64,000 nt of DNA, from positions 248,001-312,000 of the forward strand of contig JADBXZ010000014.1 of assembly GCA_020403265.1 (NCBI GenBank). The letters run 5' to 3'. Below, piece by piece: positions 34,449 to 46,538 of the stretch; position 1 is the stretch's first letter; every line of letters begins with the position of its first letter. Source of the DNA: Bacteroidota bacterium. GTDB lineage: Bacteria > Bacteroidota > Bacteroidia > B-17B0 > Aurantibacillaceae. The position numbers and the translations under genes are program-made. Below the pieces are notes generated by a model that worked only from the letters and a program-made list of their open reading frames with translations, was not told the DNA's origin and searched no databases.

Positions 34449-36158
34449 CTAACTCACTCTTAAATCTTCAATGATTAATTGTGTGGTTGAGCTTCCTTTA
34501 AAATCATTAACTACAATTTTATAGACTACATCCATTGGTGTTTTCTTTTGGAAAAAGTGAATGTAATCGCCTTTATCATAGGCGATGGCATTATATCTTA
34601 TCAAGGGATTTGATTGTTGAAATAACTCCAACTTTAAATGATTTGTTCCTACAATACGCCCCCAGCCAGTATCAAACACTTGTTTGGTTAAAAAGGTAGG
34701 GGTCATGTTATGCGGACCATGTGGTGCTAATTGTTTTATTATTCTTAAAAATTTGTCACTTATTTCGTAAAAGTCTAATTCAGAGTCAATGTCAATCTTT
34801 GGTATTAATTGGTCGTCAGTTATGTTAGCGCTTACAATAGCTTCAAACTTATCCATAAAAAGTTCAACATTTTCCCGTTTCAACGTAAGTCCTGCTGCAA
34901 ATTTATGACCTCCAAATTGTTCCAATAAATCGCTACATTGCTCAATGGCATTGTAAATATCATACTCTCTAACGCTTCGCGCACTACCGGTGACTTTACC
35001 GTCGCTTTCTGTTAAGATGATCGTTGGCTTATAATATTTTTCAATTAATCTGGATGCTACAATACCAACAACCCCTTTGTGCCAATTGCTATTAAACAGT
35101 ACTGTTGTTTTTTTAGTGTTACTGTTCATACTTACCTCCAGCATATTCATGGCCTCGGTTGTAGTACCTAAGTCTAAATCTTTTCGTTGGGAGTTGGTTT
35201 CATTAATGGCAATGGCTAGTTCAATTGCTTCCTCATCCGTTTCTGCTACCAGCATTTCAACTGCTTTGCTGCCATGCTCAATTCGCCCGGCAGCGTTAAT
35301 TTTAGGACCTAAACCAAACACAAGGGTGCTAATGTTGACCTCGCTTTTGGCATTTTGCATGTTAAGTAAAGCCTTAATAGCAGGACGAGGTGATTGATTA
35401 ATTTTTTCTAAACCGTAATACGCCAGTATTCTGTTTTCACCGGTAAGTGGTACAATATCTGCGGCAATACTGGTAACCACTAAATCTAAATAATTATAAC
35501 ATTCTTCAAGCGGATGATTATTTTTAATAGCGAAGGCTTGTATTAATTTAAAACCGATACCGGCACCACTTAATTCCTTATATGGGTATTGGCAATGCGT
35601 TTGTTTAGGATCTAAAACCGCCAAGGCATTGGGCAAAATTTCGCCCGGTAAATGGTGATCGCAAATTATAAAATCAATTTGTTTAGCATTGGCATACTCA
35701 ATTTTATCTACCGCTTTAATACCACAATCCAAGGCAATGATTAACTTAAAATCATTATCCTTGGCGTAATCAATAGAGGCAGTTGAAATGCCGTAACCTT
35801 CCTTGTAACGGTCTGGAATATAATATTCCAATAAAGAAGTGAACTTTTTAAAGTAGCTGTAAACAATACTTACGGCAGTAGTGCCATCTACATCATAATC
35901 TCCAAACACTAATATTTTCTCTCCACGTTCAAGAGCTACGCCTATTCTTTCTATGGCTTTTTGCATACCCGACATTAAAAATGGATCGGGTAAATCGTTT
36001 AAACTAGGTCTGAAAAAGTTTTTGGCATTATCAAAACTATTAATGCCTCTTAAACTTAATATATTGCTTAGAACGACCTCAATGTAAAGTTGCTGCTGCA
36101 ATTCTGCATCAATAGCAACACTTCGGTTACTTAATATTTTCCATTGTTTTTCGTTCAT
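34449..36158 (-). CDS. recJ: Single-stranded-DNA exonuclease RecJ
   Basis: A 5'-3' ssDNA exonuclease of the DHH family, used in recombination and mismatch repair. DHH motifs: VFGDYDVDGTTA (about residues 81-92), ALDCGIKA, IICDHHLPG (about 153-161), and GAGIGFKL. The C-terminal DHHA1 region carries GGHKFAAGL, and an OB-like tail follows. 569 residues is typical. The start overlaps the stop of the yebC-like gene by 1 bp. Confidence 0.95.
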   Translation of the reverse strand: MNEKQWKILSNRSVAIDAELQQQLYIEVVLSNILSLRGINSFDNAKNFFRPSLNDLPDPFLMSGMQKAIERIGVALERGEKILVFGDYDVDGTTAVSIVYSYFKKFTSLLEYYIPDRYKEGYGISTASIDYAKDNDFKLIIALDCGIKAVDKIEYANAKQIDFIICDHHLPGEILPNALAVLDPKQTHCQYPYKELSGAGIGFKLIQAFAIKNNHPLEECYNYLDLVVTSIAADIVPLTGENRILAYYGLEKINQSPRPAIKALLNMQNAKSEVNISTLVFGLGPKINAAGRIEHGSKAVEMLVAETDEEAIELAIAINETNSQRKDLDLGTTTEAMNMLEVSMNSNTKKTTVLFNSNWHKGVVGIVASRLIEKYYKPTIILTESDGKVTGSARSVREYDIYNAIEQCSDLLEQFGGHKFAAGLTLKRENVELFMDKFEAIVSANITDDQLIPKIDIDSELDFYEISDKFLRIIKQLAPHGPHNMTPTFLTKQVFDTGWGRIVGTNHLKLELFQQSNPLIRYNAIAYDKGDYIHFFQKKTPMDVVYKIVVNDFKGSSTTQLIIEDLRVS

Positions 36159-36871
36159 TAAGCAAGGTTATGATATACTGCTACCACATCATCATCATCC
36201 TCCATTTTTTCTATCATGGCCAGCACTTCCTTTTCTTGTTCCTCGCTTAATTCTTTGGTTGTGGTTGGTGAAAATATTTTTGCACTTTCAATCACATTAA
36301 TATTTCGTTCCTCCAGCGCCGCAGCCATATTTCCAAAATCAGTAAATGCTGTTTGAATGATAAACTGTTTATGTTCTTCATCCAGGTTAATTTCTTCTAA
36401 ACCAAAATCTATCAATTCTAATTCCAAATCATCTTTATTTAAATTATTTTGGTCAATTTTAAAAATGGCTTTGCGTTCAAACATAAATGATACACTGCCA
36501 TTAGTTCCTAAAGCGCCTTCTGCCCTACTAAAGTACATTCTTATACTCGCTACGGTTCTTGTAGGGTTATTGGTTGTACACTCAACTAAAACAGGCACGC
36601 CATGTGGTGCATAGCCCTCATATATTACCTCTTCGTAGTTGCTGGTGTCTTTGTCGCTGGCGCGTTTAATTGCAGACTCTACATTAGCCTTAGGCATGTT
36701 AACAGCCTTGGCGTTTTGCATAATCAACCTTAATCGTGGATTAGAATCAGGATTTGGCCCGCCTGTTTTTACGGCCATTACAATATCTCTTCCAATTTTT
36801 GTAAAAGCTTTAGCCATTTTGGCATAACGCTTAAACATGGTGGCTTTTCGAGTTTCAAAAATACGTCCCAT
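36158..36871 (-). CDS. YebC/PmpR family protein
   Basis: 237 residues. The family signature begins MGRIFETRKATMFKRYAKMAKAF (segment 1-23), then GGPNPDSNPRLRLIMQNAKAVNMPK, YEGYAPHGVPVLVE and a C-terminal acidic region. Members have been described as DNA-binding transcriptional regulators and, for the YebC2-type, as factors acting on ribosomes; which applies here is open. It is the first gene of the recJ/meaB run (1-bp overlap with recJ). Confidence 0.9.
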   Translation of the reverse strand: MGRIFETRKATMFKRYAKMAKAFTKIGRDIVMAVKTGGPNPDSNPRLRLIMQNAKAVNMPKANVESAIKRASDKDTSNYEEVIYEGYAPHGVPVLVECTTNNPTRTVASIRMYFSRAEGALGTNGSVSFMFERKAIFKIDQNNLNKDDLELELIDFGLEEINLDEEHKQFIIQTAFTDFGNMAAALEERNINVIESAKIFSPTTTKELSEEQEKEVLAMIEKMEDDDDVVAVYHNLA

Positions 36872-36936
36872 TTGTGTTCAGCTTAATAAAGCACAAAGTT
36901 AAAATTTTTGGGCAAATCTGCCCTAAAAATCAACGC

Positions 36937-37425
36937 CTAAATGCACTTAAAATAATCAAAAGCCTCTAAACAGGCGTTGCACTTGTAAAGCGCCTTACAG
37001 GCGGTGCTGCCAAATTGAGACACCATGTAAGTGTTAGTACTTTTACAATGAGGACAGGTAATTTGTTTGGTTTTACCCGTAATAAAGGATTTATCGGTGG
37101 TTTTTTCTTCAGGTGGGGCAATGCCGTATGCTTGTAACTTCTGTTTGGCCTCCTGGCTCAGCCAATCGGTTGTCCAAGGTGGGTTGTAACTTAGTTTTAT
37201 TTCGAAAGATGAAATACCATTGTTGGTTAATTTGGCACGTACATCATCCTCCATCTGTTTCATGGCAGGGCAACCGCTATACGTGGGAGTTAAGGTAATT
37301 ACAATGTGTTGGTTAACAAAGTTTATTTCTCTTACTACGCCCAATTCTACAATGCTGATGACCGGAATTTCGGGATCAGGAATTTGCGAAAGCAGGTTTA
37401 ACAAGGAATCTTTGGTGTGGTTCAA
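36937..37425 (-). CDS. paaD: Phenylacetyl-CoA epoxidase subunit PaaD (PaaJ)
   Basis: 162 residues. An N-terminal MIP18/DUF59-type domain (IPDPEIPVISIVELGVVREI; LTPTYSGCPAMKQMEDDV) is followed by a C-terminal zinc-ribbon (CPHCKSTNTYMVSQFGSTACKALYKC, first part CPHC, last part CNAC). This is the PaaD layout, an assembly or maturation factor of the phenylacetyl-CoA 1,2-epoxidase. paaA, paaB, paaC and paaE are absent from the neighbourhood, which is unusual for this gene. TTG at 37425 is the start. Confidence 0.88.
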   Translation of the reverse strand: MNHTKDSLLNLLSQIPDPEIPVISIVELGVVREINFVNQHIVITLTPTYSGCPAMKQMEDDVRAKLTNNGISSFEIKLSYNPPWTTDWLSQEAKQKLQAYGIAPPEEKTTDKSFITGKTKQITCPHCKSTNTYMVSQFGSTACKALYKCNACLEAFDYFKCI

Positions 37426-37572
37426 ATGAATGGTGCGTTATATTGTAAGACAAAATTACGTAATAATTTGAACCTAAAACAAACAATTTAAAATAGAACG
37501 ATCCGATGTTTATCATAAGGAGCACAGCCAGTTACGTTAGTTGGCCTTAACTGTCGGTTATAAGTTAAAATA

Positions 37573-38979
37573 TTAGGATAGATGTTTTTTAATGTAATTT
37601 TCAGTTGGTAATTGTGCCTGCTGTATTCGCTGCGCATACTTTATACTATCCATTATATCTTTTTGTTTAGCAATCACCTCACTTGCTTTTTGATCAACAA
37701 GTAATTTTTGTTTTTGAATCGTTAGTTTTTGTTTTTGACTTATTTTAAATCTTTTATAAAGTACCATGGAAAAGATTAAAATTATCATTAAAGCAACCAA
37801 AATAAAGGCAATTATGTATTTATGTTGTTTTTTCTCAAGAACTGCCTTTTCGTTATCGTTTTTATTTTTTAGTTGTAAGAGTTCAATTTCTTTTTCTTTT
37901 TTTTCGGTTTCATATTTTGTTTGCAACTCGCTTAGTGCTTTTACATTTGTTGAATTATATACCTCCTGTAATTTTTTTGTCTGTATTGTGCGGTATTTAT
38001 ATGCATTTTTAAAGTCTTCCAACGCATAATAAATTTTCGCTAGCGTTGTAGCATTTTGAATATACATGTTATGATCTTCGTTTTTTAAGAGGTAGGCTTT
38101 CGTTATTTTTGCATATTTTAATGCTAACTCAAACTCATTTAAATCATAATAAAGGTCGGCTAAATTGTTGTTTAAAATTATTAAAGCGTAATCGTCATTT
38201 AATTCCTGACGTATTTTTATAGCTTCTAAGCTGGTCTTAATGGCTTTGTCGTTTTGTTTAAGTGCAGCGTAAGAAGATGATAAATTAGTTAAAGCCACGC
38301 CTCTGCCGCGTTTATGGTTAAGTGCATTAAAATACTCATAGGATTGCTGGTTATAGAACAGCGAAGAATCATTTAAAGCTAAATTATTATATTCTCCTCC
38401 AATTCTGGCCGACAAATTGGCAATGTTAAATGAATCCTTCGTTTGATAGGCGATTGAAATTGCTTTCTTATAATACGCCAGTGATTTATCATGAGAATCG
38501 AGATTATTGTATATAAAAGCTAAGTCGTGTAGTACTTTTATCTGGATTTTCGAAGAATTAAAATTTTCACTAAATCGTTGTGCTAATAAACATTGAGAAA
38601 TAGCCTCTTTGAAATTACCAATGTTAGAAAATGCACGTGCACAGGTTAAATAATCGTTTATCGTTAAACCTGTATCCTTAGCTGCTCTTGCATACTTAAT
38701 TGCTTTAGGACTAAGTAAAATAACGGTATCTGTATACCCTTTGAATTCATAATATTTAATTAATAGACTAAATAGTTTAGAATAGGATTTAATATCTCTG
38801 CATTGTTCTGCTGCTTTTATTTCTGGAATGATCATTGCTTTAGCTTTCTCGATATCCTTTTCAAGCAACTCCTTAATTTGTTTGATCTTTTGACTTGTTG
38901 CACTTGTATCAAATCCTTTTTGAGAATAGATGGTGTAAGAAAGAAGCAATAAAAGTGTTATTGAAAAACGTTGAATCAT
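37573..38979 (-). CDS. TPR-repeat membrane sensor ending before the usual SpoIIE domain
   Basis: 468 residues: a signal peptide, about seven tetratricopeptide repeats (e.g. SFNIANLSARIGGEYNNLAL, RGVALTNLSSSYAALKQNDK), one membrane helix (about 388-408), and a coiled coil (QKQKLTIQKQKLLVDQKASEV). The end is DSIKYAQRIQQAQLPTENYI plus a few residues. In many Bacteroidota homologues that segment leads straight into a PP2C-like SpoIIE phosphatase; here a TAA follows. The 147 bp downstream do not continue the domain in any frame that I can see. Confidence 0.8.
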   Translation of the reverse strand: MIQRFSITLLLLLSYTIYSQKGFDTSATSQKIKQIKELLEKDIEKAKAMIIPEIKAAEQCRDIKSYSKLFSLLIKYYEFKGYTDTVILLSPKAIKYARAAKDTGLTINDYLTCARAFSNIGNFKEAISQCLLAQRFSENFNSSKIQIKVLHDLAFIYNNLDSHDKSLAYYKKAISIAYQTKDSFNIANLSARIGGEYNNLALNDSSLFYNQQSYEYFNALNHKRGRGVALTNLSSSYAALKQNDKAIKTSLEAIKIRQELNDDYALIILNNNLADLYYDLNEFELALKYAKITKAYLLKNEDHNMYIQNATTLAKIYYALEDFKNAYKYRTIQTKKLQEVYNSTNVKALSELQTKYETEKKEKEIELLQLKNKNDNEKAVLEKKQHKYIIAFILVALMIILIFSMVLYKRFKISQKQKLTIQKQKLLVDQKASEVIAKQKDIMDSIKYAQRIQQAQLPTENYIKKHLS

Positions 38980-39232
38980 TCTAATAACTTATTTTAGTTA
39001 CCTGACTAGGTAGAGAAATATTTATTTTTTTATTTATAGCCATTGGCATTTACGTTTTCTTATATCTTATTTGTAACATCAAATCGTACTAGTGATTTTT
39101 GAAATTAGCTTAAAGTAATTCAATTATACGAATTTTATTGGAATTCCACACTATTAATTAGAAAAACAGTTGAAGGCACGTAAAACCAACTAATCCCGAG
39201 CTTGCCTCGGAAGACATAATTCGCTTAATATC
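38980..39232. other. Intergenic region with a GC-rich hairpin
   Basis: About 250 AT-rich bases between the TPR gene and the rRNA operon terminator. The one feature is CCGAG-CTTGC-CTCGG (39196-39210), a 5-bp GC stem standing out from its surroundings. No ORF or other RNA gene is visible. Confidence 0.6.
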
Positions 39233-39268
39233 AAAAAAAAACCTCGTTTAAATTAATAAACGAGGTTT
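39233..39268 (-). terminator. rRNA operon terminator
   Basis: Inverted repeat AACCTCGTTTA / TAAACGAGGTT (11 bp) with a short AT loop is followed on the minus strand by a run of eight T. It lies about 8 bp downstream of the 5S 3' end. Confidence 0.88.
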
Positions 39269-39275
39269 CTAAAAT

Positions 39276-39383
<108 letters not shown>

Positions 39384-39479
39384 TAAAGGGATTAAGTTTA
39401 GAAATTTAAAAAGAAAATAAGTTAAGAAAGTTGGGACTTTCAAAACTAAATAACTTTCAAAACTTTGAAACTTATAAAC

Positions 39480-39502
39480 ATATTTGAAAAAAAAGACACG
39501 AG
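39480..39502 (-). repeat. 23S processing stem, downstream arm
   Basis: The sequence from 39480 to 39502 (ATATTTGAAAAAAAAGACAC then GAG) is complementary, with two single-base bulges, to 42605-42625 on the other side of 23S. Paired, the arms make a stem of about 21 bp that brackets 23S, as expected of an RNase III processing stem. Confidence 0.8.
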
Positions 39503-39561
39503 TTATTTACGTGATAAGTGACAGAACTAATCACTTAACTCTTATCACTTATCACTTTTTT

Positions 39562-42437
<2,876 letters not shown>

Positions 42438-42604
42438 GTTTTTTCCTAATTATTGCTAATCAGGACCAGCATGATGGCTTTTGCTCCATGCATGCAAAGT
42501 CTTTATTTTTTTTAATGGTTTTAGTTCCATTTCTTACAATTTAAATAGATTGTTACATCTATCTGTTGTTAAATTCAATGCTACTTTACAGTAGGTTATT
42601 GAAT

Positions 42605-42625
42605 CTCGTGTCTTTTTTTCAATAT
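42605..42625 (-). repeat. 23S processing stem, upstream arm
   Basis: CTCGTGTCTTTTTTTCAATA (42605-42624) and one further T are the complement of 39480-39502. See the matching arm; the 23S rRNA lies between them. Confidence 0.8.
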
Positions 42626-42718
42626 GTCAAAGAACTTATTTGAAGTTAGATTTTAAAAGTTAGAATTCAAGAAGTTTTTTACTTCTTTAAATCTAAATTC
42701 TTATTTCTTACTTCACAT

Positions 42719-42818
<100 letters not shown>

Positions 42819-42882
42819 GTTGAATTTTAAATGTTAAATGTTAAATGTTACCATTTAAAATTTATCATTTATCATTTAACAT

Positions 42883-42899
42883 TCGCACTCCGAGTGCGA
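42883..42899. repeat. Palindrome TCGCACTC-C-GAGTGCGA
   Basis: Perfect 8-bp arms around a single base, 2 bp downstream of the tRNA-Ile 3' end and GC-rich compared with the surrounding AT-rich spacer. Confidence 0.8.
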
Positions 42900-42901
42900 T
42901 G

Positions 42902-42975
42902 TAGTCCCGAGCGGATTTGAACCGCTGACCCCTACATTATCAGTGTAGTGCTCTAACCAACTGAGCTACGGGACT
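42902..42975 (-). tRNA. tRNA-Ile (GAU)
   Basis: Acceptor AGTCCCG pairs with CGGGACT, discriminator A, no encoded CCA. The anticodon loop CTGATAA gives GAT, the D arm is GCTCAGTTGGTTAGAGC, and the T arm has GGTTCAAAT. It is in the usual position between 16S and tRNA-Ala. Confidence 0.96.
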
Positions 42976-42982
42976 GTTTTTT

Positions 42983-43084
42983 GATTTACGATTTTTAGAT
43001 GTACAATTGACGATTTTTTTAAATTCTCTCAATCGTAAATCGTCAATCTTTCAATTGTCAATCCGCGTAAAGCAGTTTGCTTTA
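42983..43084. repeat. 16S/tRNA-Ile spacer with inverted repeats
   Basis: GATTTACGATT (42983-42993) and AATCGTAAATC (43031-43041) are perfect 11-bp inverted repeats. TAAAGCA-GTT-TGCTTTA (43068-43084) is a further 7-bp hairpin. They can fold the spacer RNA and may guide processing between 16S and tRNA-Ile. Confidence 0.65.
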
Positions 43085-43199
43085 GCATTTCCACCCAGCT
43101 CTTGTTTTGGGTAATGTGTTAGATTTTTGGAATTAAAATAATAACAAGTAACTACGTTGTTGTTGGCCATTACAAAACCCTTTGTAGAGGGATGACTCC

Positions 43200-44717
<1,518 letters not shown>

Positions 44718-45047
44718 TGTAAAAAAAAGTTTGACTCCTCTAAAATTAGATTAAATATCACTACTCAATCGTAAAATTCGCTATTGCTCATTTCATTATC
44801 TTAGGAAATCTTAATGTCTGTTAGACATCCCTCTCGGGGGTAAAATCTCATCTCTGAAATTTTCCTGTGTTTTGTTTATTCCTTCAACCTCCTATCTATA
44901 TTACTATAAATAGCGAGTTACTTGCTATCATTTTAATTCCTCAATCTGTCAATGAACGTCTTTATTTCTTCGTGAACCTATCGCTAAATCCACTTTTTAA
45001 TCACTCTATTAATCCCCTCTTTCTCTCATTCCCTCAAAACGGGGGTG

Positions 45048-45079
45048 CAAAATTAATAACTCTTTTCCTATTCTCCAAA
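45048..45079 (-). promoter_or_regulatory. rRNA operon promoter P2 (proximal)
   Basis: On the minus strand TTTG (45079-45076), 20-bp spacer, TAATTTTG (45055-45048): a full match to the Bacteroidota -33/-7 consensus. It lies about 330 bp upstream of 16S. The 44717-45047 leader holds no convincing ORF. Confidence 0.75.
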
Positions 45080-45162
45080 TATTTTTTAATATTTTTTGAA
45101 TTATTTTTATCAACCTTACACAAATCCTTATCAATCAAACATCTTATGCAAAAAACGGGCCG

Positions 45163-45193
45163 CAAATATACACCCTTTTTTATTATTACACAA
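45163..45193 (-). promoter_or_regulatory. rRNA operon promoter P1 (distal)
   Basis: On the minus strand TTG (45193-45191), 20-bp spacer, TATATTTG (45170-45163). It has the same spacing as P2, 115 bp farther from 16S. Tandem promoters are common for rRNA operons. Confidence 0.75.
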
Positions 45194-45270
45194 GTTTTTT
45201 GATGAAAAACACTCTATTTAAAAATAGAAGAAACTGATTTTTTCTTGAAAAATGATTAACTTTAGACATT

Positions 45271-45675
45271 ATGGCCGGTGTTAATAAAGTAATTTTAGTT
45301 GGTAATTTGGGTAGGGACCCTGAAATTAGATATTTAGATGGTAATATTGCCAGAGTTAGTTTTAGCCTTGCAACTACTGACTTTTATAAAGACAAGGCCG
45401 GTAACCGAATAGAACAAACTGAATGGCACAACATTGTTATGTGGAGGTCACTTGCAGAAAACGCAGAAAAATTACTAAAAAAAGGAGCGCAAATTTATTT
45501 AGAAGGTAGGCTGCAAACCCGCCAATGGCAAGATAAAGACGGACTAAAAAAAAATATCACAGAAATTATAGCAGAAACTTTTCAACTCTTAACCAAACGG
45601 GAAACGAACAGTAATTTTCCGTCTACAAAAGATCAAAACACCAATGATTTTGATGCAGGTAACCTGCCTTATTAA
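45271..45675 (+). CDS. ssb: Single-stranded DNA-binding protein
   Basis: 134 residues with the OB-fold SSB signature: NKVILVGNLGRDPEIRYLDG (residues 5-24), FSLATTDFYKDK, TEWHNIVMWRSLAENAEKLLKKG and YLEGRLQTRQWQDKDG. The C-terminal tail is short and ends DAGNLPY, not the usual acidic DDDIPF. It keeps only part of the charged tip that recruits partner proteins. Its size fits a main or second SSB. It is divergent from the rRNA operon. Confidence 0.95.
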   Translation: MAGVNKVILVGNLGRDPEIRYLDGNIARVSFSLATTDFYKDKAGNRIEQTEWHNIVMWRSLAENAEKLLKKGAQIYLEGRLQTRQWQDKDGLKKNITEIIAETFQLLTKRETNSNFPSTKDQNTNDFDAGNLPY

Positions 45676-45692
45676 CCTGTCAGGATTGAATT

Positions 45693-46418
45693 ATGCTATC
45701 ATTTACAATACGAATTTTGATTTTAAGTTTGGTGATGTGTTTGCAAAGCAGACTCAAAAGCCAAACTAACTTAGGTGCAATCAGTAGAACACTTACACCT
45801 GAACAAGTAACGGAACTCTTTAATGAATATCCTCTTACTAAACAAACAATCAAATTTCCGATATACAAAGTCTATCAATTTAATGATAATACCGGAGTGC
45901 AATACGCTGTATTAACTGAAAAACCTGACAGCACCAATAAAACTAAAGAAATCATTAATGAAAAGATTCAAGCTTTATGTTTCAAAAAAGAATCGAACGA
46001 ACTCAAAAAAATATGGGAGATCAATGACTTCGCTTTGAAAAACACTAACAACAGAGTGGAAACCTCTATTTGGTTTTGGACTAAATATTGCAGGTTTGAG
46101 GATATAGACAAAGATGGCAAAATTGAGCCTGTAATAGTATGCGGAACAAGCGGAGGTAATGGTAAAAGTGATGGGAGGATTAAAATTATAATCAATTATA
46201 AAAACATAAAGTATGTCATCAGACATCAAAATGGTGAGTTAGATTTTGAAAGGCGAACGGAAATTGATAAAGCGTTTTATTTGCTGCCAAAAGAAATCCA
46301 AAAATTTGTAAAAGGAATAATGAAAAGTATCACATCTGACAACAATGCGATTTTTCCTTACGGTTGGGAAAATGCCATGAACTTAAACAAAAATATACTT
46401 CAAGAAAATCAAAATTAG
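45693..46418 (+). CDS. Exported protein with a calcium-site-like motif, unknown function
   Basis: 241 residues. A signal peptide (about residues 1-24) is followed by a soluble domain with ETSIWFWTKYCRFEDIDKDG (DxDxDG, about 127-146), then VIVCGTSGGNGKSDGRIKI and KYVIRHQNGELDFERRTEID. I believe it resembles the Flavobacteriia family listed as M949_RS01915 (surface polysaccharide biosynthesis), but I cannot verify this. The gene starts 17 bp after ssb on the same strand. Confidence 0.7.
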   Translation: MLSFTIRILILSLVMCLQSRLKSQTNLGAISRTLTPEQVTELFNEYPLTKQTIKFPIYKVYQFNDNTGVQYAVLTEKPDSTNKTKEIINEKIQALCFKKESNELKKIWEINDFALKNTNNRVETSIWFWTKYCRFEDIDKDGKIEPVIVCGTSGGNGKSDGRIKIIINYKNIKYVIRHQNGELDFERRTEIDKAFYLLPKEIQKFVKGIMKSITSDNNAIFPYGWENAMNLNKNILQENQN

Positions 46419-46538
46419 CAGCGGTTGTTGAAGAATAATTTACTATGTATTTATAATATTTTGAAATAAATTTTTGATTCTTATTAAAATTAACTTAACA
46501 TTGAGGCCTTATTTTAACTATTAGTTCAAAAATATTTC

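Noticed and set aside
42821-43060. A possible CRISPR-like or tandem-repeat array in the rRNA spacer
   Set aside because: The repeats are 7-11 nt, AT-rich, without regular spacers or cas genes; they are inverted repeats of the spacer RNA.
44867-45202. 111-codon plus-strand reading frame upstream of 16S
   Set aside because: It covers the rRNA leader and both promoters, has a low-complexity composition and no recognisable domain.
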